IMG/VR virus record: IMGVR_UViG_3300026557_000021
Coordinates: 1 to 47,344 of that record
Length of the DNA stretch: 47,344 bases
Source of the DNA: a virus
Strand: one strand, 5' to 3'
A program made the translations under genes and the position numbers. Position 1 is the stretch's first letter; each line of letters begins with the position of its first letter. The notes under the pieces are model-generated. The model ran no database searches. It was not told the origin of the DNA and saw only the letters and a program-made list of their open reading frames with translations. This document shows positions 17,044-26,300 of the stretch, piece by piece.

Positions 17044-17865
17044 ATGGCATCCATTGGCAATCCGGTGATGGCGATGGACTCGAACTGGTCGAGTCTTTTG
17101 CCTGGGCGCAACCCTACGGGTAGCACAGGGAGCGGAGTATCGAGCGTTCCGTCCACTGGTTCTAAGAGTGGACAGAATCCCATTATTCCACCCGCAAACC
17201 TGCCACCTGGAGCACCCGCACCGAATCCTTATGGTGGAGGTTCGATACCAGCATTTGGAGCGAACTCGGGAGGATACACGCCGACAAGTTTAGTTGGCGG
17301 TGGCGGAACATCGGCGCCTGGAAGTAATCCGCTAGGCGGTATCGCTAACATGTCACCAGCCGACACGAAACGGTTGCACGACGAGCTTGGAGCCACGTAC
17401 GGGAACGGCGTAGCGGCTGCGATCATGAGTTTTCTGCAAGGCGGAGCAGGGTTCAATCAGAGCGCGATTAACAATATCTTCGCCGCTTTGCAGCCTGGAA
17501 TTGAGCGCGGGACGGAATCTCTGGCCGAACAGTTCTCGACAAGCGGGAATCGCTTTGGTAGCGGAGCGCAAATTGGAATGGCGGACTACCTTTCGCAAGT
17601 GCAGCTAAACGAGGGACAAATTGAAGCGCAGATGTACGAAACGTCTGTCTCCGATTACATCAACACCTTGATGGGAATTACGGGATCGACGAAAGAGCAC
17701 TTAGCGAACAGTCCTAGCTTATTTGAGCAAATCACAAGCCCGCTTGCAGACATTTCCGGTTCGCACACCCTTCCTGGTTTTGGAGGAGGAGGTAGCGGGG
17801 GAGGCAGTGGCGGTGGGATTGGCCAGCAACTCATGCAACTACTTTCCACGGCGGCGCTAGCGTAA
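17044..17865 (+). CDS. Probable internal virion/ejection protein (273 aa)
   Basis: The N-terminal half is low-complexity (G, S, P, N and T rich). A helical middle (about residues 110-215) carries AAAIMSFLQGGAGFNQSAIN and GIERGTESLAEQFSTSGNR. The C-terminus is a Gly-Ser linker (GGGGSGGGSGGG) and a short hydrophobic end. It is the first of three large proteins of this type. Such helical proteins are commonly injected with the DNA in podoviruses. The TAA stop shares its last base with the next ATG. Confidence 0.55.
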   Translation: MASIGNPVMAMDSNWSSLLPGRNPTGSTGSGVSSVPSTGSKSGQNPIIPPANLPPGAPAPNPYGGGSIPAFGANSGGYTPTSLVGGGGTSAPGSNPLGGIANMSPADTKRLHDELGATYGNGVAAAIMSFLQGGAGFNQSAINNIFAALQPGIERGTESLAEQFSTSGNRFGSGAQIGMADYLSQVQLNEGQIEAQMYETSVSDYINTLMGITGSTKEHLANSPSLFEQITSPLADISGSHTLPGFGGGGSGGGSGGGIGQQLMQLLSTAALA

Positions 17866-19682
17866 TGGCTACAACTCCTCCATTCATGCCGGGACAGATA
17901 CCGGGAATCGGTAGCGGTGGAGGCGTGCCAGGAATCCCACCTGCCCCACAGGGAGGCTCGCCAGCGCCGCAAACGGGCGACCCGAACGAGAAGGCGAAGC
18001 AAATTCTTGCGACTCTCCTGCAAGCCGCAGGGCGCAAACAGATGGCAAACACGGCTGTCCCTGGAGCTATGTCCCCCGTAGACAACTCGCAATCCTACCG
18101 GCAGATCGGCATGAACACGGCGAATCCGGCAGGGTGGAGTACGGCGCGTGGGCTGGGAGCGATAACCACAGCGATTAAAAACGGTGTCTCCCTACAAAAG
18201 AATCAGCAGTTGCTCAAAGCGGAAGGTGACTGGACGTACCTGCAATCGGCGCTTAACGAACTCTACACGGCACAGCAATCTGGCGACCCCGCCGCGATCA
18301 AAGCAGCGCAAGCCAAAGTCGATGTCACGATGGGCGATCCGAAGAAGCTAAAGAACATGGCGAAGGCGTTGAATCAGGATTGGCTCAACCCGGAAAAGAC
18401 GACGGCATACGGTGAAGCACTGAAGAAAGTGACCGCGAAGCAGCAGCAAGAGGATGCGACCAACAAGAAAAAGCAGGGCGCCGCGCAAAATCTAAAACAG
18501 ATGTTCCAGCACCTTATCCAGAAGGCGCAGGGTGGGCCGAAGCCACAACTCAGCGACGAACAGCGCACGGCGATGGGACGCGAGATTCAGGAGAAAGCTC
18601 CGACTACACAGGGAGTCACGGATCCAAAGGCAGCGGCGGAAATCATGCGTGCGGAAGCGGAATTGATTCGAGCGCAGAAGAGTTCCCCTGAAAAATACGA
18701 GTTCAAAACGCAGAAGCAAGCCGATGGTTCCGAAATCATCGTTGCGCTCGACAAGACAGACCCCACTAAGCCGGCCATCGAAGTGAAGTCGCACATGGGC
18801 GAGAACGTGAAACCGGGAGGCAGGAAATTCGTAGACGACGGCAAGCTCGAAGTGGTAAGTGGGGTTCCAACCGGGCGTGTAAAGCGGGAAGGAAACTGGA
18901 TTGCTCCCGGACAGGCAGGTTATACCAAGCAAGACGAAGAGGCCGTGAAGCTAGGACTGAACGCGCAAGGATTCTCGGACAAGCAAAAGGAAAAACTCGC
19001 CGCAATTCGCGGTGAATCTTATGCGCGTGGCCGTGCACTCTACAGTTTCAAGGATGTCACTGACACGAAAACCGGAGAAGTACGAGAAGTCAGCGCGATG
19101 GATATGGCGCGTGAACCGGGACGGTACACTGGCGCATCCGAACAGGAGAAAGTATCAGCACGCGACGCCGTGCATGAGAGTTTGACCACTAACTTTAAGG
19201 CGCTAGAAAAGTCCCTCGACAAGTTACCAAATGGATTGGACGCAGAGACGCAAGCCACTCTGAAACTGGCCATGCACTCGAACGATCCCGGCCTATTTGA
19301 AACTCTCATTGTGAACAAAATTAAGCAGGGCGCTCCCGATGAAGTCCTGCAATACCTGACGAACATGAAGGCGATGCAAGAGGACGTGATGGTGTTGCGC
19401 TCCGTTGGCGGAATGGGCACGGGTTCCGACACCATGCGGAATGCGATGGTTGCTCTAATTCCCGGACCTGGTACGAGTTCTGTCAAGGAAGCGAAGATGC
19501 AGATCGGCGCGGCGAAGCGCACGACGGAAGCACTGTTCAGTCGCAGACCGCAGTCGAAGCTCCCCGACAACACCGGAACCGTGACATTCAAGGAAGGAAA
19601 GACGACCTACCAGATTCCCGCTGACCAAGTGAAAGAATTTATGAAAGACAAGCCCAAAGCCCAGCGCGTACAGGTGCAATAG
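17865..19682 (+). CDS. Large internal virion protein (605 aa)
   Basis: The N-terminus is Pro/Gly-rich (GSGGGVPGIPPAP). The rest is mostly charged helix with many K, E, A and Q residues (for example PEKTTAYGEALKKVTAKQQQ) and coiled-coil character. No transglycosylase or other enzyme motif was found by eye. It sits between two other probable ejection proteins, so I infer it is a virion-internal protein, possibly part of a trans-envelope tunnel. Confidence 0.5.
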   Translation: MATTPPFMPGQIPGIGSGGGVPGIPPAPQGGSPAPQTGDPNEKAKQILATLLQAAGRKQMANTAVPGAMSPVDNSQSYRQIGMNTANPAGWSTARGLGAITTAIKNGVSLQKNQQLLKAEGDWTYLQSALNELYTAQQSGDPAAIKAAQAKVDVTMGDPKKLKNMAKALNQDWLNPEKTTAYGEALKKVTAKQQQEDATNKKKQGAAQNLKQMFQHLIQKAQGGPKPQLSDEQRTAMGREIQEKAPTTQGVTDPKAAAEIMRAEAELIRAQKSSPEKYEFKTQKQADGSEIIVALDKTDPTKPAIEVKSHMGENVKPGGRKFVDDGKLEVVSGVPTGRVKREGNWIAPGQAGYTKQDEEAVKLGLNAQGFSDKQKEKLAAIRGESYARGRALYSFKDVTDTKTGEVREVSAMDMAREPGRYTGASEQEKVSARDAVHESLTTNFKALEKSLDKLPNGLDAETQATLKLAMHSNDPGLFETLIVNKIKQGAPDEVLQYLTNMKAMQEDVMVLRSVGGMGTGSDTMRNAMVALIPGPGTSSVKEAKMQIGAAKRTTEALFSRRPQSKLPDNTGTVTFKEGKTTYQIPADQVKEFMKDKPKAQRVQVQ

Positions 19683-21322
19683 TGCCGGATGACAAGTGGG
19701 CAAAATACGCGAGCACGGACAGCGGCGGCGATAAGTGGGCGAAGTACGCTACAACGGTTGACACGCCAGACCCGACAAAACCGGACCCAACGGCGGCAGG
19801 GTTAGTTCGAGAAGCTGGAAGCAAGGTTGCCACTCCCTACGAGATGGGCCAATGGTTCGCACCCGGTCTTGGTGGTCCACGCCCCAACATGCCGCCAGAC
19901 GCGAAATTCACGAGTCAGGGGCGGCAAGATTTCATCGAGAGGCAGTTGCCGAAGGTTGAGCCATTCATCCACGATGTTCGCAGGAACGTAGCGGAAGCTG
20001 GTGGAGCGATGGCCGGAGGAGAATTCTTCGCCGGAGCATCGAAAGGATTGCCGTGGTTGATGCGGTTGCTGGCTTCTTCTTCTGGTGCTGGGGCTGGAAT
20101 GGGGGTTGGAGCATTGGGAACTGGTGCTAAACCCAAAGAAGCACTGGAAGAATCCGCACTGGGAACGATGTTCACTGGCGCGGCGGAGGGTGGAACAGCG
20201 GCACTATTCAAGACGATAGACAAAATCGCTGGTTCAAAACTGGGGCAGCAAATACTCAAGAGCAAGGTTACGGAATTAGAAGAAAAGCACGCAGCGGAAA
20301 CGGCGGCACAGGAGGCACAACACCAAAAGGAACTCACGGCGCACAGGGAGAAAGTTCAACAGGTCAAGGATGATTACGCGAAAGAGATTCAGGCTCATTC
20401 GGAAAAGGCAAAAGATGTTTCCGCTCGTCAATCTGCCGTTGAGGCGAAGCAGGGAGCGGCAGTAAAACATCAAGAGGACTTGGCCGGGCTGCTGAAAGAG
20501 AATCTAACCCTTGCTGACAAAAAGATTGGCTCAGAACTTGGGAAGGAATTCGATGCAGTGAACGAGGCCGTGCAAGCCAAGAACCCTAAAGTAAAAGTGA
20601 ACGATGCGGAGCGCGAAGCACGCGGACACCTCTACAATCCAGACAGTGTGGCATCCTTCAACAACATCATGGAGAACGTCTCTGGCAAACTGAAAATGTC
20701 GGATTTCTCCGTTCTAAGAAAGACGTATTCAAATTTGAACGACCTGTTGTACGGCGGCGGTGAAATGCCGGCCGACTTGTACCAGGCCGTTAAGACAGTC
20801 CGCGATTCCCTCGGCAAGGATTTACAGGCGGCAGCTAACAAGGTTGGACTCGGAGGGAAATATAGCAAGGTCATGCGGGATTACGGGGAGTACAAAGATG
20901 CGTGGGCCGATACCTCATCCATCGCAAAGGGCGGTTCTCCGATTCGTCGTATTCTTGACGCCGAAGATCCTGCTTTTGTAATCGACCAGTTGAAATGGAA
21001 AGCAGGAGATCGTCTCATTGAGCAGATTGGAAAGTACCAAAAATACGGAGCGGACAAAGCTCTTGCCGGGAGATTGAAAGGCTTCATTGAGCAGGTGAAA
21101 GGGATGCCTTCCACTGCTGGAGAGATTCCCGCCGCGCCAGAACGTCCGAAACTGCCAAAGGCTCCAGAGCGGGAAACATTGCAGCCGTTTGACCGTGAGG
21201 CGGTTGCGCGAGCGATTCTTGCCGACCGTATCAAGAAAGCGTTAATGTACGGAGGCGCGGCGGCAGGCGGAGGATACCTGTACGAGAAGTTCGGCGGAAA
21301 AGGCGCTACCCCTGTTCCATGA
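19682..21322 (+). CDS. Large internal virion protein with DKWAKYA repeat (546 aa)
   Basis: GTG overlaps the previous TAG by a base. The N-terminus carries a tandem DKWAKYA motif (residues 4-10 and about 17-23). A hydrophobic Gly/Ala/Met stretch near residues 105-160 (GLPWLMRLLASSSGAGAGMG) could cross a membrane. It is followed by a long coiled coil (residues ~180-270, KSKVTELEEKHAAETAAQEA). This set (anchor-like hydrophobic part plus coiled coil) fits podovirus ejection proteins that insert into the cell envelope. Function is inferred from layout and composition. Confidence 0.55.
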   Translation: MPDDKWAKYASTDSGGDKWAKYATTVDTPDPTKPDPTAAGLVREAGSKVATPYEMGQWFAPGLGGPRPNMPPDAKFTSQGRQDFIERQLPKVEPFIHDVRRNVAEAGGAMAGGEFFAGASKGLPWLMRLLASSSGAGAGMGVGALGTGAKPKEALEESALGTMFTGAAEGGTAALFKTIDKIAGSKLGQQILKSKVTELEEKHAAETAAQEAQHQKELTAHREKVQQVKDDYAKEIQAHSEKAKDVSARQSAVEAKQGAAVKHQEDLAGLLKENLTLADKKIGSELGKEFDAVNEAVQAKNPKVKVNDAEREARGHLYNPDSVASFNNIMENVSGKLKMSDFSVLRKTYSNLNDLLYGGGEMPADLYQAVKTVRDSLGKDLQAAANKVGLGGKYSKVMRDYGEYKDAWADTSSIAKGGSPIRRILDAEDPAFVIDQLKWKAGDRLIEQIGKYQKYGADKALAGRLKGFIEQVKGMPSTAGEIPAAPERPKLPKAPERETLQPFDREAVARAILADRIKKALMYGGAAAGGGYLYEKFGGKGATPVP

Positions 21323-21355
21323 TTTGATGTAGAGTAGCAACTGCGAGGAGGCTCT

Positions 21356-21595
21356 ATGAGCTACTATGGTCGCAAAAAGGATGCCGCTGCGGATTGCGCG
21401 GAAGCGGACATTCAGATCGACGGAAACGAAACATCGAACACCAGTCCCGTGCTGCACGGTTCCAACACCGCGGGGATGGCACCGATGAGCGGATCGCATG
21501 AATTTACTCACCAGCGGACGCGGCCTGCGTGGAAAACTCCGGTGAAAACCACGCGCCGGTCGTACCCCTCCGAAGGCGTGAGCGGCGGGAGTTAA
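21356..21595 (+). CDS. Hypothetical small protein (79 aa)
   Basis: ATG after GAGGAGG. Polar sequence with no hydrophobic core (ADCAEADIQIDGNETSNTSP, then basic TRPAWKTPVKTTRRSYPSEG), so probably a flexible or disordered protein. It lies eight bases before the ATP-grasp gene. A role as a peptide substrate or partner of that enzyme is only a guess. Confidence 0.5.
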   Translation: MSYYGRKKDAAADCAEADIQIDGNETSNTSPVLHGSNTAGMAPMSGSHEFTHQRTRPAWKTPVKTTRRSYPSEGVSGGS

Positions 21596-21603
21596 TTTCC
21601 TTC

Positions 21604-22872
21604 ATGCGAATCAGCCTCGCCAGCCAATTTGGGGAAGGCGCATGGCTGGCCTGGCTGATGTCGCAAGAAGGCCACGATGTCAGCGCAGTGGTCAGTGAGG
21701 AGCGGTACGCGGAAGCGCTGAAGGGCATGGTTACGATGATGCCCGGCTCAGAAAAATATTACCCGGAGCGCTATGAGTGCGTGGTTTTCGACGCTACGGG
21801 GATGGGCGAGGATGCCGACGAAGCTCGCGAAAAAGTTCCTACCATTGGTGACAGTTCCCTTGCAGACCAGTTAGAAGAAGATCGAATCTTTGGCCTGGAA
21901 TTCATGCAGCAGTGCGGATTGAAAGTCAGTCCGTGGGAAGCGTTCGATAATCCCGCAGACGCAATCAGACTTATCAAGAAAACAAAAAAGAGATATTGCT
22001 TCAAGCCTGTCGGAGAACAGTCCGACAAATCCACCACCTATGTTTCGTGTAACGCGGAGGACATGCTTCGGTACTTTGATGTCCTGTTTAGAACCGCTAA
22101 AGTGAAAGACTTTATCCTGCAAGAATACGTGGCAGGTGTGGAAGTCAGTACGGAAGTGTACCTGAATTCCACTGGGTTCTACGCACTCAACGGAACGGTT
22201 GAAACAAAAAAGTTCCTCAACAACGAACTAGGTCCGAACACAGGTTGCTCTGGATCACTGTGTTGGATGATGCCGAGAGAAAATGCTCTCTTTCAAAAAG
22301 GATTAAAGAAATGCCTCGGGCCGTTGCAAGAAATGGGGTACGTTGGCCCGATAGATTTAAACACAATTTGCAACGCGGAAGGTGTATGGGCATTAGAGTT
22401 CACGCCTAGATTTGGCTATGACGCCACAGCGCTACTCACGCGCATGTTGCCTATCGGATTCGGGGATTTTCTATTCGCAATCGCTTCCGAGCAGATACCC
22501 CCTGACCTGACTTCGCGGCACCCGTTCTGTGCTAGCGTGCGCCTATCAATCCCCCCATATCCAACCGACAATTTACCGGACAAGTTCTATCGCTCTGGCG
22601 TCCCCATCGAAGGACTCACGGAAAAAGACCTCGACAAGTTCTACGTTTACGATGTGCGGAAGCGCGGAGAATCGGACGAACTGGAAACGGCAGGACTCTG
22701 CGGCTGGATCGGCTCACCGCTGGCGACCGGCGAGACGCCTGGCGCGGCGTTCGATGACGCCTACGAAATGCTCAAGCATGTGCGCGTGCCAAATGGCCAG
22801 TACCGCACCGATGTTTGCGAGGCAGCGTGTAAGCGGTACTGGGTGCTGCGGGAGCAGGGGTTGCTGAAATGA
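21604..22872 (+). CDS. PurD-like ATP-grasp enzyme
   Basis: A 422-aa protein, the length of phosphoribosylamine-glycine ligase. An N-terminal sub-domain (MRISLASQFGEGAWLAWLMS) replaces the usual GxGGREHAL start. The ATP-grasp core has FKPVGEQSDKSTTYV (lysine at 134), FILQEYVAGVEVSTEVYL at 170-187, NNELGPNTGCSG at 206-217 (PurD signature GPNTG) and EFTPRFGYD at 265-273 (PurD-like EFNxRFGD). The PurD QDHK segment is changed to VETKK, so substrate and product may differ. ATP-grasp enzymes join a carboxylate to an amine. In a structural module it could modify a small molecule, peptide or nucleotide. Not a standard phage gene. Confidence 0.7.
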   Translation: MRISLASQFGEGAWLAWLMSQEGHDVSAVVSEERYAEALKGMVTMMPGSEKYYPERYECVVFDATGMGEDADEAREKVPTIGDSSLADQLEEDRIFGLEFMQQCGLKVSPWEAFDNPADAIRLIKKTKKRYCFKPVGEQSDKSTTYVSCNAEDMLRYFDVLFRTAKVKDFILQEYVAGVEVSTEVYLNSTGFYALNGTVETKKFLNNELGPNTGCSGSLCWMMPRENALFQKGLKKCLGPLQEMGYVGPIDLNTICNAEGVWALEFTPRFGYDATALLTRMLPIGFGDFLFAIASEQIPPDLTSRHPFCASVRLSIPPYPTDNLPDKFYRSGVPIEGLTEKDLDKFYVYDVRKRGESDELETAGLCGWIGSPLATGETPGAAFDDAYEMLKHVRVPNGQYRTDVCEAACKRYWVLREQGLLK

Positions 22873-22927
22873 CCGCGTGGATTGCAGAATGGGACTGGTA
22901 ATTCTACGGTTCCGAGGAGTTCTATTC

Positions 22928-23326
22928 TTGATTCAGCAGGTTAACGTCGAAATTGTCCCCGCAAAGTGTATGCGCTATAGAACGGTAGGAGACTGGCTCT
23001 TTCTTTCTCCCGGCTGCTTGATGATCCGTGTTGCCGACACTGGAAACTGGAAATACAACATCCTCGTTGCCATCCATGAACTCATCGAAGTGGTTCTTTG
23101 TCGAGACGCTGGCGTAACAGAAAAGCAGGTAGACCGCTTCGACCTTGCGCACCAAGACGAAGAAGATCCTGGCACCCACCCAAAGGCCCCGTACCGAATC
23201 CAGCATCTTACAGCGATGGGCGTAGAGATGATTCTGGCAGCGTGCATGGGCGTGAACTGGCGAGTTTATGAGGACGCGCTGGACGCCATCTACTACAAAA
23301 TACCGAAGCGCAAAAAGCCTCTTTGA
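22928..23326 (+). CDS. Conserved phage protein with HELIE motif (132 aa)
   Basis: TTG at 22928 is preferred because GAGGAG lies eight bases upstream. Longer in-frame starts exist at 22877 and 22889. Resembles a conserved phage family of unknown function with RYRTVGDW, IRVADTGNWKYNILVAIHEL, IEVVLCRDAGVTE and FD plus a helical end. HELIE recalls a zincin HExxH with E instead of the second H, so activity is unclear. Family membership is from memory of similar phage sequences. Confidence 0.65.
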   Translation: MIQQVNVEIVPAKCMRYRTVGDWLFLSPGCLMIRVADTGNWKYNILVAIHELIEVVLCRDAGVTEKQVDRFDLAHQDEEDPGTHPKAPYRIQHLTAMGVEMILAACMGVNWRVYEDALDAIYYKIPKRKKPL

Positions 23327-23350
23327 TACTGAGAGTAACGGTACTATGAT
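23323..23350 (+). promoter_or_regulatory. Strong promoter-like site for the spike gene
   Basis: TTGATA at 23323-23328 (five of six consensus bases), 16-base spacer, TATGAT at 23345-23350 (five of six). The first gene after it starts seven bases after the -10 box at 23358. No Shine-Dalgarno is visible, so transcription start and start codon probably coincide. The -35 box overlaps the end of the upstream gene. Confidence 0.6.
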
Positions 23351-23357
23351 GTAGTCC

Positions 23358-26300
23358 ATGTGGCGCTTACCATCCCTCGTCTTACTAACCCTCCTGCTTT
23401 GCGCTTCCGCCTTCGGGCAGTCAACGACCGTGAGCGGTTCGATCCAAGATTCTCCAGATGGGCAGTTGTGGTTCGGAGGCACCTACAGTTTCGTTTTCCG
23501 CGTTAGCCCCACAAGCCCCACGGGAGCATACTTCTGGCAAGGCGCGCCATTCTCCACCCAGCAAACGATTGCAGGGGCGCTGGACGGCTCCGGCCACTAC
23601 TCCGTAAGTATTCCCTCGAATACCGCGATCACGCCGGCAGGAAGCACCTGGGACTTGACGCTGTGCCCGCTGGCGACATCGCCGTGCTTCACGGTTCAAA
23701 AGATTACGATCACGGGAGGGACGCAGACAGTTGCTCCGGCGCCGCCGAGCGTGAGAATCAACATGGGAAGTCCTGCCCCCAATACTCGCGCTTACAGAGA
23801 TGGCGAGTTGGTCGCAGGATCGCTGGGGCAAACATATTTCAATGTCACGGACGGACTGGTGCACGTCTGCAATTTAGTTCCCTGCACGGTATGGAATCCC
23901 ATCGGAGGTGTCATCAACGTGGCCGTGGCTCCGACTGGAGCGTGTACGCCTGGCTCGATCCCGGAACAAGTTATCAGCACGGGTGTCATCTATACGTGCC
24001 AAGCGTCCGTATGGGCACCGATCGCTTCAAGTGCTTCTGCGGCCGGATCGCCAGGCCAATATCAATTAAACAGTGGAGGAGTACTCGGAATAGGTGGACT
24101 CTCCGAATCTGGGGGATCGGTCACGAATGCCTTGGACTTAACCAGCCGCGGCCCAAATCCTGGTGGTGTGGACGTGCGATTCTTTGGAGCGGTAGCGTTG
24201 AATCCCAATTCAGTGCCCGCTCCCACAGGCACCATCACGTCAGGCACAAACTCGCTGGTAGTGTCTGCTGTATCGGGCGTATGGGCTAAAGGGATGGGTA
24301 TTGCGGTTGCTGGAGCTGGAACGACGCATTCAATGGTCACGCCTGCTGCGCCAACGGTGACACCATCGTGCAGCACTTCCGAGACGCACATGGACTACAC
24401 CACCCCGGCTGGGGCTGGGTCCACGGCTTACCAATATCAGCTCGCTCTGTGGAATCCGTCTGGAGGGTATACCGCTGCGTCCACCACTGGCACCACATCC
24501 ACGGGGAACGCTTCGCTTGGCGAGAATACTCTGACCATCACGAGTATCTCTACTGGAACTGGACAGCAGAAAACTGCCCTCGTTTCCGGATCTACCGCTA
24601 ACTTGGCGGTAGGTTGCGTTGTGCACATCGCGGGCACGTCAGACGACGGCGAATACGGCGGAACGCAAATTGTCGATGGCCTACCCGATGGGACGCACTT
24701 CACCTACACGAACGGCACAGACGTAGCGCATGGTATCTCGACCACGACCGCAACGGGCGGAACGGGATTCTACTGGCTCTGCAACCACATCACAGTTCCA
24801 GCTCCAAACGCTGACGGGCATCAGTACATGGTTTTCGGGCGCACTTCCGGCTCGAATGTGTTTCTTGATTTCACAAAAGTAATCAACCTCGGCTACACCG
24901 ACGCCACCTATCTAAGTTGGGATGACTACGGCCCAACCATGATGGCCTCGCCACCGACTTCGTGGTTTGTTCCAACTTCGCCTCCGGTCTCAGCGGTGCA
25001 GAATACGCTTTTGGCATTCGTTGGAAATATCGCTGGAACCACATTCACGCTCGTAGACAAGACAGGTGCGGCGGTGAATGCTTCCAACTCTGTCACCTCC
25101 ACGCCGACGCGGTTCGACAACATGCCTGCCATCATCGCAGCGGAAGCGGCCACGGGATTTGTCACCAACGGTGGCGGCGGAACGATTCGCTTCCCGGCAT
25201 TCGAGAACGCATCCGGGAATTTCTGCTTTGTGACCAGCACCTATTTCTTGGTGACTGTGAAAGCGGTCATTCAGGACGGCCCAGTGTGTAATGCGGCCAC
25301 GATTCAACTCGCTCCTTCGGGCGTATGGCGTGGAACACTTTTCGATGCTCCACGATTGTCACTTCCACAATTCGCGTCTCAGCCCCTCATCCCGATTATC
25401 AGTCAGGGGGCTAACCCGGTAATCCTGCTCAAAGGCGGCGGCTCGCTCAGCAACCTCACTGTCACGCTTAGCGGCAACGGCGGCATCGGCGTGTTCAAGG
25501 TTGCCGACGCTGGCTCATTCTATTACGAGAACCTCAACCTCGCCTCCACGGGCGCTGGCGATTACATGAGTATCCCCTGGTATGACTATCAAGATAAAAC
25601 CAGCGGGTCATTCGGCGGCGTGATGGACAAAATCACCTGCACCACTGGCCCCAATCAGACGACAGGCGTAACGCTCACGCCTTGTATGGCGTTCAAGTAC
25701 AATAATCAATATATTCTATCGAACATCGCGCAGAATCGCAGAGGGATTTTCATCGTTCCTTTCAACGGAGCAGGCTACGACATTTCCATGAATGCCGACT
25801 CGCAAGGAATGATTACTCCGCTAGTTGCGGTTTCGCAGGAAATCAGCGGCAATGTTCCGGGACACCTGAAGCTCCACAATCTCAATCCCGATACGACCGC
25901 ATTTCCGGTATTGGCCAATCTGTCTCCGGCATCTGGCTCGATTGGTTTCTCCGTGCTGATTGATGGATGGAACAACCCATCTTCCAACGGCCCGGTTGTC
26001 AGCGGCAAGCCATTCACCTCCGGCCTCACGATGCAGCGCGGAGTGCTCCAAAGCGTAAACGAAAAGAACATCGGACAAAACGTAGGCGTGAACTGGGAAG
26101 GCGGCAACAGCGGCAACAACCCCGGCTACAACATCACAGCCTTGCGCCAGATGGTTGTCCACTACTCCGGCAATCACACGACGCTGGCCAACGAAGCGGC
26201 AGTAGTGTCAGATGCGACGGGCACCATCACGATTGACTGCACGATCAACGGAGCGGTCTGGGACGTTTACTCGCAGGCAGGAACGACAACGGTTGCGCCC

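Noticed and set aside
22928-23326. HELIE as a functional metalloprotease motif
   Set aside because: Zincins need HExxH; the second His is missing here, so only conserved-family status is kept.
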